NCBI RefSeq assembly: GCF_001955655.1
Contig: NZ_MSPW01000011.1
Location: forward strand, 91,857 to 155,856
Direction of reading: 5' to 3'
DNA from: Viridibacillus arenosi
GTDB lineage: Bacteria; Bacillota; Bacilli; Bacillales_A; Planococcaceae
DNA: 64,000 bases
Of this stretch, positions 43,386 to 52,365 are shown one piece after another (position 1 is the stretch's first letter; every line of letters begins with the position of its first letter). The notes below the pieces were generated by a model. That model searched no databases. It was given only the letters and a program-made list of their open reading frames with translations, and was not told the DNA's origin. The position numbers were made by a program, and so were the translations under genes.

Positions 43386-43872
43386 TTTAGGACTCCTTAT
43401 AGTATTTTTTTACTGAACATTCTAGAAATCTTAGAATAAAACATAAATTAACATGGTTCATCTATTTATAATAGCATATTACCAATATTAATTTTATTTC
43501 AGTAGATAATTAGTTCGAAGTATGTTAAATACCAATAAAGATTAGTAGAGTCCATTGCACTGAAAAAGGCACAATTCCAATTCAAGAATTGCGCCCGATT
43601 GTTGAAGATCATTTTTCAACTAAAGCCCCTACTATTAACAGTTTCAAATAAAACTGACTGATTACATCTATGATTTTAAATTGTAGATGTAATCGGTAAG
43701 TACATGATTCTCCTTTTCTAGCCCAGTCTATAAAGCATTGTCTCCTTTAAGTCGCCTAAAGTTGTATATAAGTAGATATAAAGTTCTTTCGAATCTTACA
43801 ACAACTGTAAGAGTAATTTCCCGATTTTTTGTAGTAAGGTATTGCTAGGAATAAAAATGGGAGGCTAGACAG
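43386..43872. other. Intergenic region with a hairpin and repeat copy I
   Basis: About 490 bases with no gene. GGCACAATTC / GAATTGCGCC at 43567-43594 forms a hairpin, followed by TTGAAGATC...TTCAACTAAAGCCCC, a diverged copy of the dispersed repeat (43601-43637). Confidence 0.5.
43567..43637 (+). repeat. Dispersed repeat, copy I, with associated hairpin
   Basis: Hairpin with 10-base arms (one mismatch) followed by TTGAAGATC and TTCAACTAAAGCCCC. The AACTAAAG part of the core is kept and the GGGGCAGG part is not. Confidence 0.4.
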
Positions 43873-44655
43873 ATGAATGCTTCGAATAAATTACTTGAAG
43901 TGAAGGAAGTACGTAAAGTTTTTGGTGAGGGACAAAATGAAACAATGGCATTAAAAGGCGTAACTTTTGATGTTTTACCAGGCGAGTTTCTTGGCATTAT
44001 GGGTGCTAGTGGTTCAGGCAAGACGACGCTACTAAATGTAATCGCCACAATGCTGAAGCCAACATCAGGACAAATATTGCTAGACGGGCAAAATATTTCG
44101 TCGTTCAAAGGATCACAACTCGCTGCATATAGAGGCGATCAAATCGGGTATTTATTTCAGCAATTTGAACTGATTGATAATTTAACGGCGAAGGAAAATA
44201 TCATGCTGCCGTTAGCGATTCATGGGATTAATTTAAAGGAGCAGGAACAAGCGTTGCTGCAATTAGCGAAACTATTTGATATAGAAGAACTGTTAAATAA
44301 ATTTCCGTCACAATTGTCTGGCGGTCAAAAGCAACGGGTTGCAGCAGCGAGAGCGCTTATTTCAAATCCTAGCATTGTGTTAGCGGATGAGCCGACTGGT
44401 GCGTTAGATACGAAAAACGCCAAGATTTTAATGGAGAAGCTGTCTGAACATAATCAACAACAGGAGTCTACTATTTTAGTGGTGACCCATGATGCGAATG
44501 CGGCTAGCTATTGCTCAAGAATTTTGTTTATCCAGGACGGTGTCATTTTCCATGAACTGCGTAGAAATGTACCGGGCGAATCGCAGGAGGCATTTTATGA
44601 GCGAATCGTTATGGTGATGGCGCAGCTTGCTGGAGGTAGTAGTAATGTTCTTTGA
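43873..44655 (+). CDS. BceA-type ABC transporter ATP-binding protein
   Basis: A 260-residue MacB/BceA-class ATPase. Walker A GASGSGKTT (about 43-51), Q loop GYLFQQFELIDNLTAKEN, signature LSGGQKQR, Walker B IVLADEPTGALD and H loop VVTHDANAA. Partner of the FtsX-like permease encoded next, overlapping by 11 bases. Such transporters remove or sense cell-wall-active peptides such as bacitracin. Followed by the permease and a BceR-like regulator but not an intact kinase. Confidence 0.92.
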   Translation: MNASNKLLEVKEVRKVFGEGQNETMALKGVTFDVLPGEFLGIMGASGSGKTTLLNVIATMLKPTSGQILLDGQNISSFKGSQLAAYRGDQIGYLFQQFELIDNLTAKENIMLPLAIHGINLKEQEQALLQLAKLFDIEELLNKFPSQLSGGQKQRVAAARALISNPSIVLADEPTGALDTKNAKILMEKLSEHNQQQESTILVVTHDANAASYCSRILFIQDGVIFHELRRNVPGESQEAFYERIVMVMAQLAGGSSNVL

Positions 44656-46699
44656 CTTTGTGAAACGCAATAGTCGCAAAATGCGGAAGGAAAACGGTGT
44701 GTATTTCGCATCGCTCATCGTATCAATTGTGGCGTTTTATGTGATCTTGTCGTTAGGTGAGCAAGATGTGATGCTGTATTTGAAGACGATTGAAAGTGAT
44801 GCGGTAGAGCGATTGTTTTTATTAATTCCAGTGCTTTATGCAGTTTCATTAGTGTTCGTGTTCTTCCTCGTGTATTTTGCGAATCGCTATCAGCTGCAGC
44901 AACGCAGTCATGAGTTTGGCTTGTATTTAATGATGGGGATGAAGCAAAGTAAGCTGTTTCTTATGATTATGGGCGAAACGATTTGGAATGGCATTGTGGC
45001 CCTGTGTATTGGTCTGCCGATTTCATTGTTTTTAACAGAGCTTATTAATTTAACGACATCACGTTTAGTTGGCATGGGGATTATAGGCCATGCATTCCGT
45101 ATTTCATGGACAGGCATTAGCTTGACGATTTGTGGCTTCTTCCTTGTGCAACTGCTAGCCATGCTTATTTTAAGCTTTACGATGAGCCGCAAAGAGCCGA
45201 TTGAATTACTTCATGAGGAAAAGGAAAAATCGCAAAGTACAATGACGCCTAAATGGGGCGCCGTGAGCTTACTGTCTGGAGTGGCTTTATTATTCGGGAC
45301 GATTTTTTTATGCATCGCTTACGGCATGTCGATTTTATATTTACGAAATTTTGATTATCGCGTATTTGCGCTGATTTTGCTTGTTGGTGTGTGTGGGACA
45401 TTTATTTTATTCCGTGGCTTAGGAAGTGTGATTGGTGTTTATGTGAAGCGAAAAGGCAGCTCTTCAACAGGTTTGTCGATGTTTACGGCGAGACAGCTAC
45501 AGGAAAATGTATTGCATCAATGGAGTTCACTAGCAATATCATCATTACTAATTTTAATGGCGATGGTTTGCTTCGCGTTTGGTACGTCGACAGCGTTAAC
45601 GAATAGCGCTGTAGCTAATCGAACGGTTGATTATACGTTTAATGGTAATGAAGATGAAATTAAGCCTTTGGTTAAATCCGATGAGCTAGCACCTTACGTT
45701 GATAGTTATTATAGGATGGCGTTACATAATTTCTACCCACCTGAAGATGAGCCAGTATTAAATTATCATTTTGCATGGACGGGCTTAATAGAAACAGTAT
45801 CGAGTCAAGACGATTCAGAGCCAAAAGAGATTTTATTAAACAACTTATCGATGCAGTATACGCCGTATTTTATTTCATTATCGAGCTATAATGCGATGCT
45901 TGAGGCAGCTGGAAAGAAGCCGATTCAGTTAGCTGATAATGAGGTGGCCATGTATACAAGTGACGATACAGGCGCTAGTTATGATATATTAAAAGATATA
46001 TTGAAAAAGAGTCAGACTGTAGAAATAGCTGAAAATGAATACACATTATTGCCGACGTTATATTCGGATCAGATTGTGGCGGATAGAGCCATTACTTTAA
46101 TGTATTCATTAATTGTGCCGGATGCATTATTCGAGCAATATTTTGACGCTGATGAAACTTGGCTTTGGAATATGACGTTAAAAGACGAGTTCATTGAAGA
46201 AAAAGGGCTTATGCAGGCGATGCTTGAAGTCGATCAAGTGCTTAATTCGACAGGCTTGCAGTATGAGAGCTATCTTGCGAGCATGGGCAGACAGCTATTT
46301 TACACGGTAGCAGGCAGTTATACAACGTTTTATTTAGGTGTGATGTTTTTAATTATCGCCAATACGGTGCTAGGCTTAAACTTTTTAATGCAGCAAAGAA
46401 GCACGCGTAGTCGCTATCAAACGTTAGCGATGCTCGGTGCAGATGTGGAATCAATTTGTACATCAGTACGCAAGCAAATTTGGCTATACTTCATCTTAGC
46501 TATTTCGGTTGCATTTGTTAGTGGAATTTTTGGCATTTGGTCTTTATTAACGGCCATGCCTGCAACTGTTTTCAGTCTTCAAAATGGTATCGTCATTGGT
46601 TTAGTGGTGCTATTATTTATTGTAATTGAAGTTGGCTATATTCGAATGATTCAACGAAAAAGTGATGTAGAAATTCGAAAGTTAAAAGAAATTGAGTAG
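44645..46699 (+). CDS. BceB-type FtsX-family permease
   Basis: A 684-residue permease with about ten helices: one N-terminal helix, a first FtsX block (about 55-200), more helices to about 315, a large extracellular domain (about 330-540) and the terminal FtsX block with three helices. The large external loop is the BceB hallmark and is used for sensing peptide antibiotics with the cognate kinase. I start at ATG 44645 with GGAGGT upstream. GC content looks higher here than in the flanking DNA, not computed. Confidence 0.9.
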   Translation: MFFDFVKRNSRKMRKENGVYFASLIVSIVAFYVILSLGEQDVMLYLKTIESDAVERLFLLIPVLYAVSLVFVFFLVYFANRYQLQQRSHEFGLYLMMGMKQSKLFLMIMGETIWNGIVALCIGLPISLFLTELINLTTSRLVGMGIIGHAFRISWTGISLTICGFFLVQLLAMLILSFTMSRKEPIELLHEEKEKSQSTMTPKWGAVSLLSGVALLFGTIFLCIAYGMSILYLRNFDYRVFALILLVGVCGTFILFRGLGSVIGVYVKRKGSSSTGLSMFTARQLQENVLHQWSSLAISSLLILMAMVCFAFGTSTALTNSAVANRTVDYTFNGNEDEIKPLVKSDELAPYVDSYYRMALHNFYPPEDEPVLNYHFAWTGLIETVSSQDDSEPKEILLNNLSMQYTPYFISLSSYNAMLEAAGKKPIQLADNEVAMYTSDDTGASYDILKDILKKSQTVEIAENEYTLLPTLYSDQIVADRAITLMYSLIVPDALFEQYFDADETWLWNMTLKDEFIEEKGLMQAMLEVDQVLNSTGLQYESYLASMGRQLFYTVAGSYTTFYLGVMFLIIANTVLGLNFLMQQRSTRSRYQTLAMLGADVESICTSVRKQIWLYFILAISVAFVSGIFGIWSLLTAMPATVFSLQNGIVIGLVVLLFIVIEVGYIRMIQRKSDVEIRKLKEIE

Positions 46700-46709
46700 A
46701 GGTGATGGC

Positions 46710-47387
46710 ATGGCGAATATTGTCATTGTAGAGGATGACATTTTCCTACGCGAAGAATTACAAAATATTTTACAAAAGGAGGGGTACTCTGTAGTGAGTA
46801 TCTCTTCTTTTGATACACCTGTTGAAGAAATCATCGCTGCCAAGCCCGGATTAGTCTTGTTAGATTTAAATTTACCTAACTTATCGGGTTTTCAAATTTG
46901 TCGTACTTTAAAAATGAAAGGAATTGGTCCGATTCTAATTTTAACTGCTCGTAATCAGATACGAGATGAGTTGCATGCATTAGAGTTAGGAGCCGATGAC
47001 TTTTTAACAAAGCCCTGTCATTCGAAACGACTCATTGCAAGAGTACAAAAGCTACAACAGCTATATGCCAAAATGCCGATGTTTTTAAATTGGGGAAATT
47101 TCCAATTAGATTTGAAGACGAATGAATTATATATTGGTCACAATTCACTTTCATTATCTGAAAATGAAGGCGCCATTATGAAGCTTTTAATACAACATGC
47201 ACCGGCAGTTGTGGAAAAGGAGCAGCTTTTCCATGAATTGTGGGGAAGTAGTGAATTTGTGGACGAAAATATACTACAAGTAAACATGACTAGACTTCGT
47301 AAAACATTGGATAAAGTAGGTATGTCACATCATATTAAAACGGTCAGAGGCGTTGGCTATCAATTAATAGTGAGTGAATCCCCATGA
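46710..47387 (+). CDS. OmpR-family response regulator (BceR-like)
   Basis: A 225-residue regulator: receiver domain with Asp52 in LVLLDLNLPN and Lys in FLTKPCHSKRL, then a C-terminal winged helix (LLIQHAPAVVEKEQLFHELW and MTRLRKTLDK with RGVGYQL). Follows the BceAB-like genes by 10 bases and overlaps the next start by ATGA, the classical regulator-kinase coupling. The kinase it should partner is truncated, so its phosphorylation source is unclear. Confidence 0.92.
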   Translation: MANIVIVEDDIFLREELQNILQKEGYSVVSISSFDTPVEEIIAAKPGLVLLDLNLPNLSGFQICRTLKMKGIGPILILTARNQIRDELHALELGADDFLTKPCHSKRLIARVQKLQQLYAKMPMFLNWGNFQLDLKTNELYIGHNSLSLSENEGAIMKLLIQHAPAVVEKEQLFHELWGSSEFVDENILQVNMTRLRKTLDKVGMSHHIKTVRGVGYQLIVSESP

Positions 47388-47626
47388 GGCGATTAGATTG
47401 GCTCCATATTTTACAGCAATCGCGTCAGTGGATTTTACTCCTATGCGTAAGTAGCGGTTTTTTTATTTTTTTAGCGTGGGTTGCGTATCCAGAGACATTT
47501 AAACTATTAGTTTTGACGATGCTCATTTTTACTTTTGTAACCATTTTGATTGGGAAAAAACAATTCCTTATATTTTTTCTGACGATGATGAAGAACGAAC
47601 ATATAAAACACACAGATTTTCTTTAA
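47384..47626 (+). pseudogene. Truncated BceS-type histidine kinase (membrane part only)
   Basis: The start ATG overlaps the BceR-like stop. The 80-residue product has the two closely spaced helices (LLLCVSSGFFIFLAWVA and LLVLTMLIFTFVTILIG) of an intramembrane-sensing kinase. From about IGKKQ the sequence no longer resembles a kinase and there is no HisKA or ATPase domain. The DNA after about 47554 encodes, in another frame, the tail of a DUF3885 protein. A deletion or recombination at the A-run near 47554-47560 therefore removed the catalytic part. Confidence 0.78.
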
Positions 47627-47880
47627 AATGTAAAACCTCTGATTTCAAATACATCCCTATGTTAAAAGCAATCTGCAATCATGATATAGGAGTTAGACCA
47701 AGCATTTTTCATAGAGTCCATTTTATTAACATCAACAGGAAAACTATTTTTCACATTTATGATGATAGGGGATGTGATCTATTAGCGACATCTCCCGAAA
47801 CAATAAGAGATGTTTATGATAAATACAACGATTGGATATTAGATTACGACAGAAATGAAATAGACGAGGTATTTAAATAA
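47554..47880 (+). pseudogene. 5'-truncated DUF3885 gene
   Basis: In the frame ending at 47880, the open stretch from about 47554 reads IPYIFSDDDEERTY, RFSLKCKTSDFKYIPMLKAI, IFHIYDDRGCDLLATSPETI and DWILDYDRNEIDEVF, the C-terminal half of the DUF3885 family. The N-terminal half is absent, replaced by the truncated kinase. An ATG at 47659 lacks a binding site. DUF3885 function is unknown. Confidence 0.7.
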
Positions 47881-47951
47881 GGAATATCTTCTTATTCAAC
47901 AAGTACAAGCGGGTGCATTAGTTCTTTGATATTATTTAAAGCCAAATTACA

Positions 47952-47991
47952 AAAAAGCTGCAGTTAAGTCAACTTAATGCAAGCTTTTTTT
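47952..47991 (+). terminator. Terminator-like hairpin
   Basis: AAAAAAGCT / AGCTTTTTT arms with an inner TTAAGT / ACTTAA stem and small internal loop. Confidence 0.7.
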
Positions 47992-48155
47992 GATTCAAGT
48001 AGAGAAATCAGCTAGATTCTTATTAAATTTTCATGCCTATGTTAGAGAAAAGATTACATGGCGACTTTACGTTCATTTTCAATGGTAACTGAAATCCGAT
48101 AAAACTTCTTAGGTCGACCTAGCAGTTTTCCCTACTTATGTAGAGGGTAGTTGCA

Positions 48156-48728
48156 TTAAAAATCAAAAAGGGAAAAAGATTTAACTAAAATTGTACTATC
48201 ATATCGGTTATAGTAATACAAACTGTGATAGAGGACCGCCATTAATGCTGCTAAATTGGTATCATCTTCTTTAAAAAGAGTAATGATTACATTATCTAAC
48301 TCATCCGAATTCCTAGTGTCTACAAGCTTAACTGTAGCAATTTCTTCATCATTTTTAAATAAACGTACTTCTGCAGAATAGTGTTGAAGAAATACGTATG
48401 TATCTGAATTATCTTGCCACGTATATTTACTTTCGATTAGTTGCTCACGCTCTCTTTTCAGAACTATTTTCTGAAGTGGTGTTGTTAACATGTAGTCTAA
48501 TTTAAATCGGTATTTTAAAGCGTTTATACTATAGATGTTTTTTTCATTTAGATCCACTGCTACAAAGCAATAATTAAGAGTAAAACTAAATAAATTATTT
48601 ACAATACGAGTCAATATTCTTGGTTTTCGCTTTTTTATGTAACAATGAACGTTACCATTTTCATCTGTAAGTGGTAATCTATCTTGCATCGACATGTGTT
48701 TAGGGATTTTATATGAATATGTGTACAA
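48156..48728 (-). CDS. Hypothetical protein, possibly Tubby/LURP-one-like
   Basis: A 190-residue soluble, strand-rich protein (YSYKIPKH start, NYCFVAVDLNEKNIYSI and YVFLQHYSAEVRLFKNDEE strands) ending in a hydrophobic helix-like segment. The repeated two-strand pattern recalls Tubby C-terminal-like (YxjI/LURP-one) proteins of Bacillales, with low confidence. TTG start with AGGAGG seven bases upstream. Stands alone. Confidence 0.6.
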   Translation of the reverse strand: MYTYSYKIPKHMSMQDRLPLTDENGNVHCYIKKRKPRILTRIVNNLFSFTLNYCFVAVDLNEKNIYSINALKYRFKLDYMLTTPLQKIVLKREREQLIESKYTWQDNSDTYVFLQHYSAEVRLFKNDEEIATVKLVDTRNSDELDNVIITLFKEDDTNLAALMAVLYHSLYYYNRYDSTILVKSFSLFDF

Positions 48729-48930
48729 TATTATTCCTCCTGAATAGGTTTAACTATAATTGTTATTGTACAATAAATTCTTAGAAGTGTTTTTATTCAT
48801 TTTTTGTAACGGTGAACTAACTCATGAGCCTTAATGTCAGTCATAGTTATTAAACTCAAAAATATTGAGCTATAGACATAACTACAGTAAGATAATGTAA
48901 ATGACTAGCTTTTTATTTTATAAAAAGGAG

Positions 48931-49371
48931 ATGATTTCACTGAATACTCAATCAAATAAGAATGCAGTTGTAGTTTATAACTTTAATATTTCATCAGATA
49001 AGGTTTTTGAAGCTTGGATTGACCCCGATAAGGTAATGAAATGGATGTTTCCAAAAGGGGATATTCAACGTGTAGAAATTGACAGAAGCGTGGGGGGCTC
49101 TTTCTCATTTGTTGATTTGAGAGAAGGCAAGGAGATTGACCATCGTGGAGAGTATTTAGAAATTGAACGACCGAAACGACTAGTATTTACTTGGGGTATT
49201 CCAAAAGAAACACCGGATGCGGCGCGAGTTAACATTGACATAGTTTCAATTAAGGCAGGATGTGAGCTGACTTTAACTCATGAATTACTTCCTGATTGGT
49301 CAGACTTTGCACCACAAACGGAGCAAGCATGGCGAAATATGCTAGAAGCTATGGATAAAGTATTATCTTAA
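48931..49371 (+). CDS. SRPBCC/AHSA1-family protein
   Basis: A START-like fold protein of about 146 residues. FNISSDKVFEAWIDPDKVMK is the family opening, followed by GGSFSFVD, IDHRGEYLEIERPKRLVFTW and a C-terminal helix (QTEQAWRNMLEAMDKVL). Cytosolic ligand-binding protein; ligand unknown. Start is uncertain: AAGGAG abuts ATG 48931 and is better spaced for CTG 48940, while ATG 48901 has no site. Confidence 0.82.
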   Translation: MISLNTQSNKNAVVVYNFNISSDKVFEAWIDPDKVMKWMFPKGDIQRVEIDRSVGGSFSFVDLREGKEIDHRGEYLEIERPKRLVFTWGIPKETPDAARVNIDIVSIKAGCELTLTHELLPDWSDFAPQTEQAWRNMLEAMDKVLS

Positions 49372-49429
49372 CGAAAAAGATAACTTTGAATGAGAAATAA
49401 ATAAAAAAAAGAACTAGTAGCCATTATAA

Positions 49430-49474
49430 AAGACCCCAGCCATTTGCTCGTTTCCGAATTAATGACGGGGTCTT
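49430..49474. terminator. Terminator-like hairpin between convergent genes
   Basis: 8-bp arms AAGACCCC / GGGGTCTT with a long loop, between the SRPBCC gene and the convergent SMR genes. Confidence 0.6.
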
Positions 49475-49503
49475 CGATATAAATGAAATATTCTATTACT
49501 AAA

Positions 49504-49818
49504 TTAAGAAACAGCCTTCAAACCAGCTACTCCGATAACTATCGCAATAATACTAATAATACGTGCTACGCTTTTGGATTCTCCAAACAGAATCATATTG
49601 ATCAATACAGCACCGACAGTACCGATACCGATCCATACAGCGTATGCAATACTTAATTGTAAATAGTTAAACGAAGTGTAGAGGAGGGCAAATGATAAGC
49701 CGAAACCTCCAACGTAAAGAATCAAATTTCGAATTGTTTTATTCTGACTGTATAACTTTAAACCGATAACTCCTACAATTTCCGACATTGCAGCTAAGAA
49801 TACAAATATCCACCCCAT
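49504..49818 (-). CDS. SMR-family exporter subunit (second of pair)
   Basis: A 104-residue four-helix small multidrug resistance protein. The conserved Glu of helix 1 is in AAMSEIVGVIGLK (residue 13), and SIAYAVWIGIGTVGAVLI and GVAGLK match the family. It starts 2 bases after the stop of the first SMR gene, so the pair likely forms a heterodimer like YkkCD, EbrAB or YvdSR. The native substrate may be guanidinium-like or a lipophilic cation; sequence alone does not decide. Confidence 0.93.
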   Translation of the reverse strand: MGWIFVFLAAMSEIVGVIGLKLYSQNKTIRNLILYVGGFGLSFALLYTSFNYLQLSIAYAVWIGIGTVGAVLINMILFGESKSVARIISIIAIVIGVAGLKAVS

Positions 49819-49820
49819 CG

Positions 49821-50171
49821 TTAGTGCACTCCTTTCAAATCATTTTCATCATTCGTATGATTATCAGCTAATTTTAATCCAATAACACCCGCAACAAGAA
49901 TAACCATGAAGATTCCTTTTGCTAAACTAAATTCTCCACCAAAGATAAATACATCCATTAATGTCGTTCCAACTGTACCGATCCCTGCGAAAATAGCATA
50001 AACAGTTCCGGTAGGTAAGTTCTCACAAGCTTTAGATAAGAAGTGGAAATCTATCGCAATAATCACCAATATAATAGCCCAATGCCACCAAGTACTTGCG
50101 GTATTAAAACCGAAGACCCAAATTAATTCAAACAAACAAGTTAAAGCAACATACATCCAATCTTTAGTCAT
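49821..50171 (-). CDS. SMR-family exporter subunit (first of pair)
   Basis: A 116-residue SMR protein, with the helix-1 Glu in TCLFELIWVFGF, LPTGTVYAIFAGIGTVGTTL and GVIGLKLAD, then a charged tail (NHTNDENDLKGVH) typical of the longer partner of paired SMRs such as YkkC. I start at ATG 50171 because AAAGGA is 9 bases upstream; ATG 50180 abuts that site. Preceded by a TetR gene and an operator palindrome. Confidence 0.93.
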   Translation of the reverse strand: MTKDWMYVALTCLFELIWVFGFNTASTWWHWAIILVIIAIDFHFLSKACENLPTGTVYAIFAGIGTVGTTLMDVFIFGGEFSLAKGIFMVILVAGVIGLKLADNHTNDENDLKGVH

Positions 50172-50225
50172 ATTTAACATTCCTTTCGTAATAAATATCA
50201 GCTAACTTTTTCTTTGTCAGTACAT

Positions 50226-50246
50226 AATGACTGACTATCAGTCATT
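50226..50246 (-). promoter_or_regulatory. TetR operator palindrome upstream of the SMR pair
   Basis: Perfect AATGACTGA / TCAGTCATT arms with a 3-base centre, between the TetR gene and the SMR genes. The same ATGACTGA sequence recurs upstream of tetR at 50864. Confidence 0.72.
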
Positions 50247-50270
50247 TTTATGATGCAAAAGCTTCATAAT

Positions 50271-50846
50271 TTAAATACGAAGCCCTAATGCATGATGTAA
50301 AAAATCGAGTAATTCTTGTTTTTGAAGTGTTGCATTTTCTTCATCTAAATCATCATATAAATAAATTTGTTCAGCTGCAGATTCAATTAGACCAATAATC
50401 AACTTAGAGGATCGTTCAGTATTAAGTGAGTCGCGTATATCTCCGGCATTTTGAGCTTGTTTTAAGAAGTTGTTCATCCATTCATAAAAAGGTGCATAAA
50501 TGGTCTCCCATTCTTTCAAATGCTCAGTTTGAGTGATTCCAGCATAAACAAGTGCAAAGACGTCACGATACTCTTTTGTTAAATAGAAAACAGCATCTAC
50601 AATTTGCTCTAGTTGTCCTTCAATCGACTCATTTTTTTGGAAGCGATGGTTCACTTCTGACATGATTTTCTCTACCATAACAGCCGCAATTGCTGGCATT
50701 ACGGAAAGTTTAGATGGGAAATATAAATAAAAAGTACCTTGAGCTATTCCAGCAGATTTTACAATATCAGATACTTTTGTTTTTTCAACACCTTTTTCAC
50801 GGAAAACATCGATAGCAGCAAGAATAATCTTTTCTTCTTTTGACAT
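50271..50846 (-). CDS. TetR-family transcriptional regulator
   Basis: A 191-residue TetR regulator: helix-turn-helix in KEEKIILAAIDVFREKGVEK and IVKSAGIAQGTFYLYFPSK, then a helical ligand-binding domain. I start at ATG 50846 with GAGGG upstream; the frame is open to 50882, but that part covers the operator. Upstream of two SMR exporter genes in the same direction, the arrangement of B. subtilis yvdT-yvdSR. It most likely represses itself and the SMR genes through the ATGACTGA palindromes. Confidence 0.92.
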   Translation of the reverse strand: MSKEEKIILAAIDVFREKGVEKTKVSDIVKSAGIAQGTFYLYFPSKLSVMPAIAAVMVEKIMSEVNHRFQKNESIEGQLEQIVDAVFYLTKEYRDVFALVYAGITQTEHLKEWETIYAPFYEWMNNFLKQAQNAGDIRDSLNTERSSKLIIGLIESAAEQIYLYDDLDEENATLQKQELLDFLHHALGLRI

Positions 50847-50863
50847 TTTATAACCCTCATTCC

Positions 50864-50878
50864 ATGACTGACTGTCAT
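50864..50878 (-). promoter_or_regulatory. TetR operator upstream of tetR
   Basis: ATGAC / GTCAT arms around TGACT, the same motif as at 50226-50246, 18 bases upstream of the TetR start; indicates autoregulation. Confidence 0.6.
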
Positions 50879-51138
50879 TCATTTTACAGAATACGTGTTA
50901 ATTTGTCAAAAATATTGATTTAGAAGATAAAAGAAATGAAAAAGTATTTTTATCGTTTGAATCCGTTTAATTACATTGTTGATACGTGATTCTTATAAAT
51001 GTCTGCTTTGAAATTAAATCGAAAGAGTGTATTCATGAGGATAAAATATAAAGCTATCTATAGTTGTACATGTTTACACAAACTATTTTTTAGATTTCCA
51101 AATAATGTATAATGTAGATTATAAAGGAGTTGGGATTG

Positions 51139-51639
51139 ATGGAAAAAATAAAAAGTCACCTTTTTTGTTTTATATATATTTTGAGTACAGTCTTAACAAT
51201 TGGCGCTTTTATTTTTGCTAATTTAACAACAATTTCTCCTACTAATTATGGAGGGGGAAATGGTAATTTCGGTTTATTTCCATTCTTTTTTTTATTTCCA
51301 TTTATTATTGTTCTCATCTCAATGACTATCAGTTATATGCATGAATTTATGTATCGCAAGTTGCAGAAGGGAACTATTCGAATGATTGTCGCTGGAAGTT
51401 TATTGGGGATGATCTTGATTGTAAGCATTACTCTTATAAGGGCAATTCAATTAAAATCACTTCTTGCCGAAGTAAATCCGATATACCATGAAGAAACAAA
51501 AATTCCTTTACTAAGTATCTATTCCAACGCAGTCTTTTTTAATTTTTTCACCTTTACATTATTAATACTTCTTTGTTTGTTTATTAGTGGAATAATGGCA
51601 TATAAAGATAAACAGAAAAGTAGCATGTCAGTTTTTTAA
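51139..51639 (+). CDS. Four-helix membrane protein of unknown function
   Basis: A 166-residue integral membrane protein with helices at about residues 8-30, 45-67, 80-105 and 135-160; the first external loop is Gly/Asn-rich (SPTNYGGGNGNFG). I use ATG 51139 with AAAGGAG upstream; TTG 51130 is too close to it. No family recognised. Confidence 0.65.
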   Translation: MEKIKSHLFCFIYILSTVLTIGAFIFANLTTISPTNYGGGNGNFGLFPFFFLFPFIIVLISMTISYMHEFMYRKLQKGTIRMIVAGSLLGMILIVSITLIRAIQLKSLLAEVNPIYHEETKIPLLSIYSNAVFFNFFTFTLLILLCLFISGIMAYKDKQKSSMSVF

Positions 51640-51838
51640 TAGAACTTCTTCTCAAAAGTACGATATCTTATTACAACGTGTCAGAAATCCTATTAAGCAA
51701 CAATTGATATGTTGAGAAAAGTATAATGAATGCTATTAAACCGAAGTAGTAGAGTAGTTAAACTTTTGATTGTTGCGTTATAATCAAAAGAAAATATGGT
51801 TTTCTTATTGAAGATAAAAGCAAAGGAAGTTGTTATTG

Positions 51839-52252
51839 ATGAGTTTAGCTAGTTATATCGGTTGTTTTGTTGAAATACCTATTACACCTGAGAAAGAGCA
51901 GCTTGAGGCTTTATTTTTTGTAGATGATTGTTTTTCAGGGGAAAAAGAAAAAGAAAATGTGAAAAAGCATCAGTTTACGACACCTTATGTTTACGAAGTA
52001 TCAAGCCATTGGGGAATTGAGATTACAAAACATATGAATCAAGAAACTTGTGAAGAATCGAAAAAGAAACTTATTGCTTTATGTGAAATGATGAATCATT
52101 ACCTTAAAAAAGGTGATTATTTCGAGTTGTTTAGCTGTTGGGTAGGCGAAGAGAGAGATGAACGAGAAGGAGAAATCACATTAAAACTAGGTGAATTAAA
52201 TATTGATAATCTCGAAATTCCAGAAAAAACTTACTTACGTATTTATAAATAA
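51839..52252 (+). CDS. Hypothetical protein
   Basis: A 137-residue acidic soluble protein; a strand-rich beginning (SLASYIGCFVEIPITPEKE), a charged loop (GEKEKENVKKH), a helix (SKKKLIALCEMMNHYLKKG) and FELFSCWVGEERDER. It looks like a complete small domain but I recognise no family. AAAGGAAG lies before the ATG. Terminator follows. Confidence 0.6.
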   Translation: MSLASYIGCFVEIPITPEKEQLEALFFVDDCFSGEKEKENVKKHQFTTPYVYEVSSHWGIEITKHMNQETCEESKKKLIALCEMMNHYLKKGDYFELFSCWVGEERDEREGEITLKLGELNIDNLEIPEKTYLRIYK

Positions 52253-52315
52253 ATTAATGCTGTTTTCTCAAAGATTGTTTCTTCTCGGAAGAATAGGGTT
52301 AAAAGCGACGGAAAC

Positions 52316-52362
52316 CCAGAGATAATCTACAAAATAATTACTTGTAGAATTAACTCTGGCTT
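52316..52362 (+). terminator. Intrinsic terminator
   Basis: CCAGAG / CTCTGG outer stem with inner TCTACAA / TTGTAGA and a TTTTATT tail. Confidence 0.78.
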
Positions 52363-52365
52363 TTA

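Noticed and set aside
48054..48130. Minus-strand fragment reading GRPKKFYRISVTIENERKV
   Set aside because: It looks like the tail of a former gene but is only about 20 codons long with a stop just upstream; too short to support as a feature.
49504..50171. Guanidine (ykkC-type) riboswitch before the SMR pair
   Set aside because: The 90 bases before the first SMR gene hold a TetR-type palindrome and no conserved ykkC-type core.
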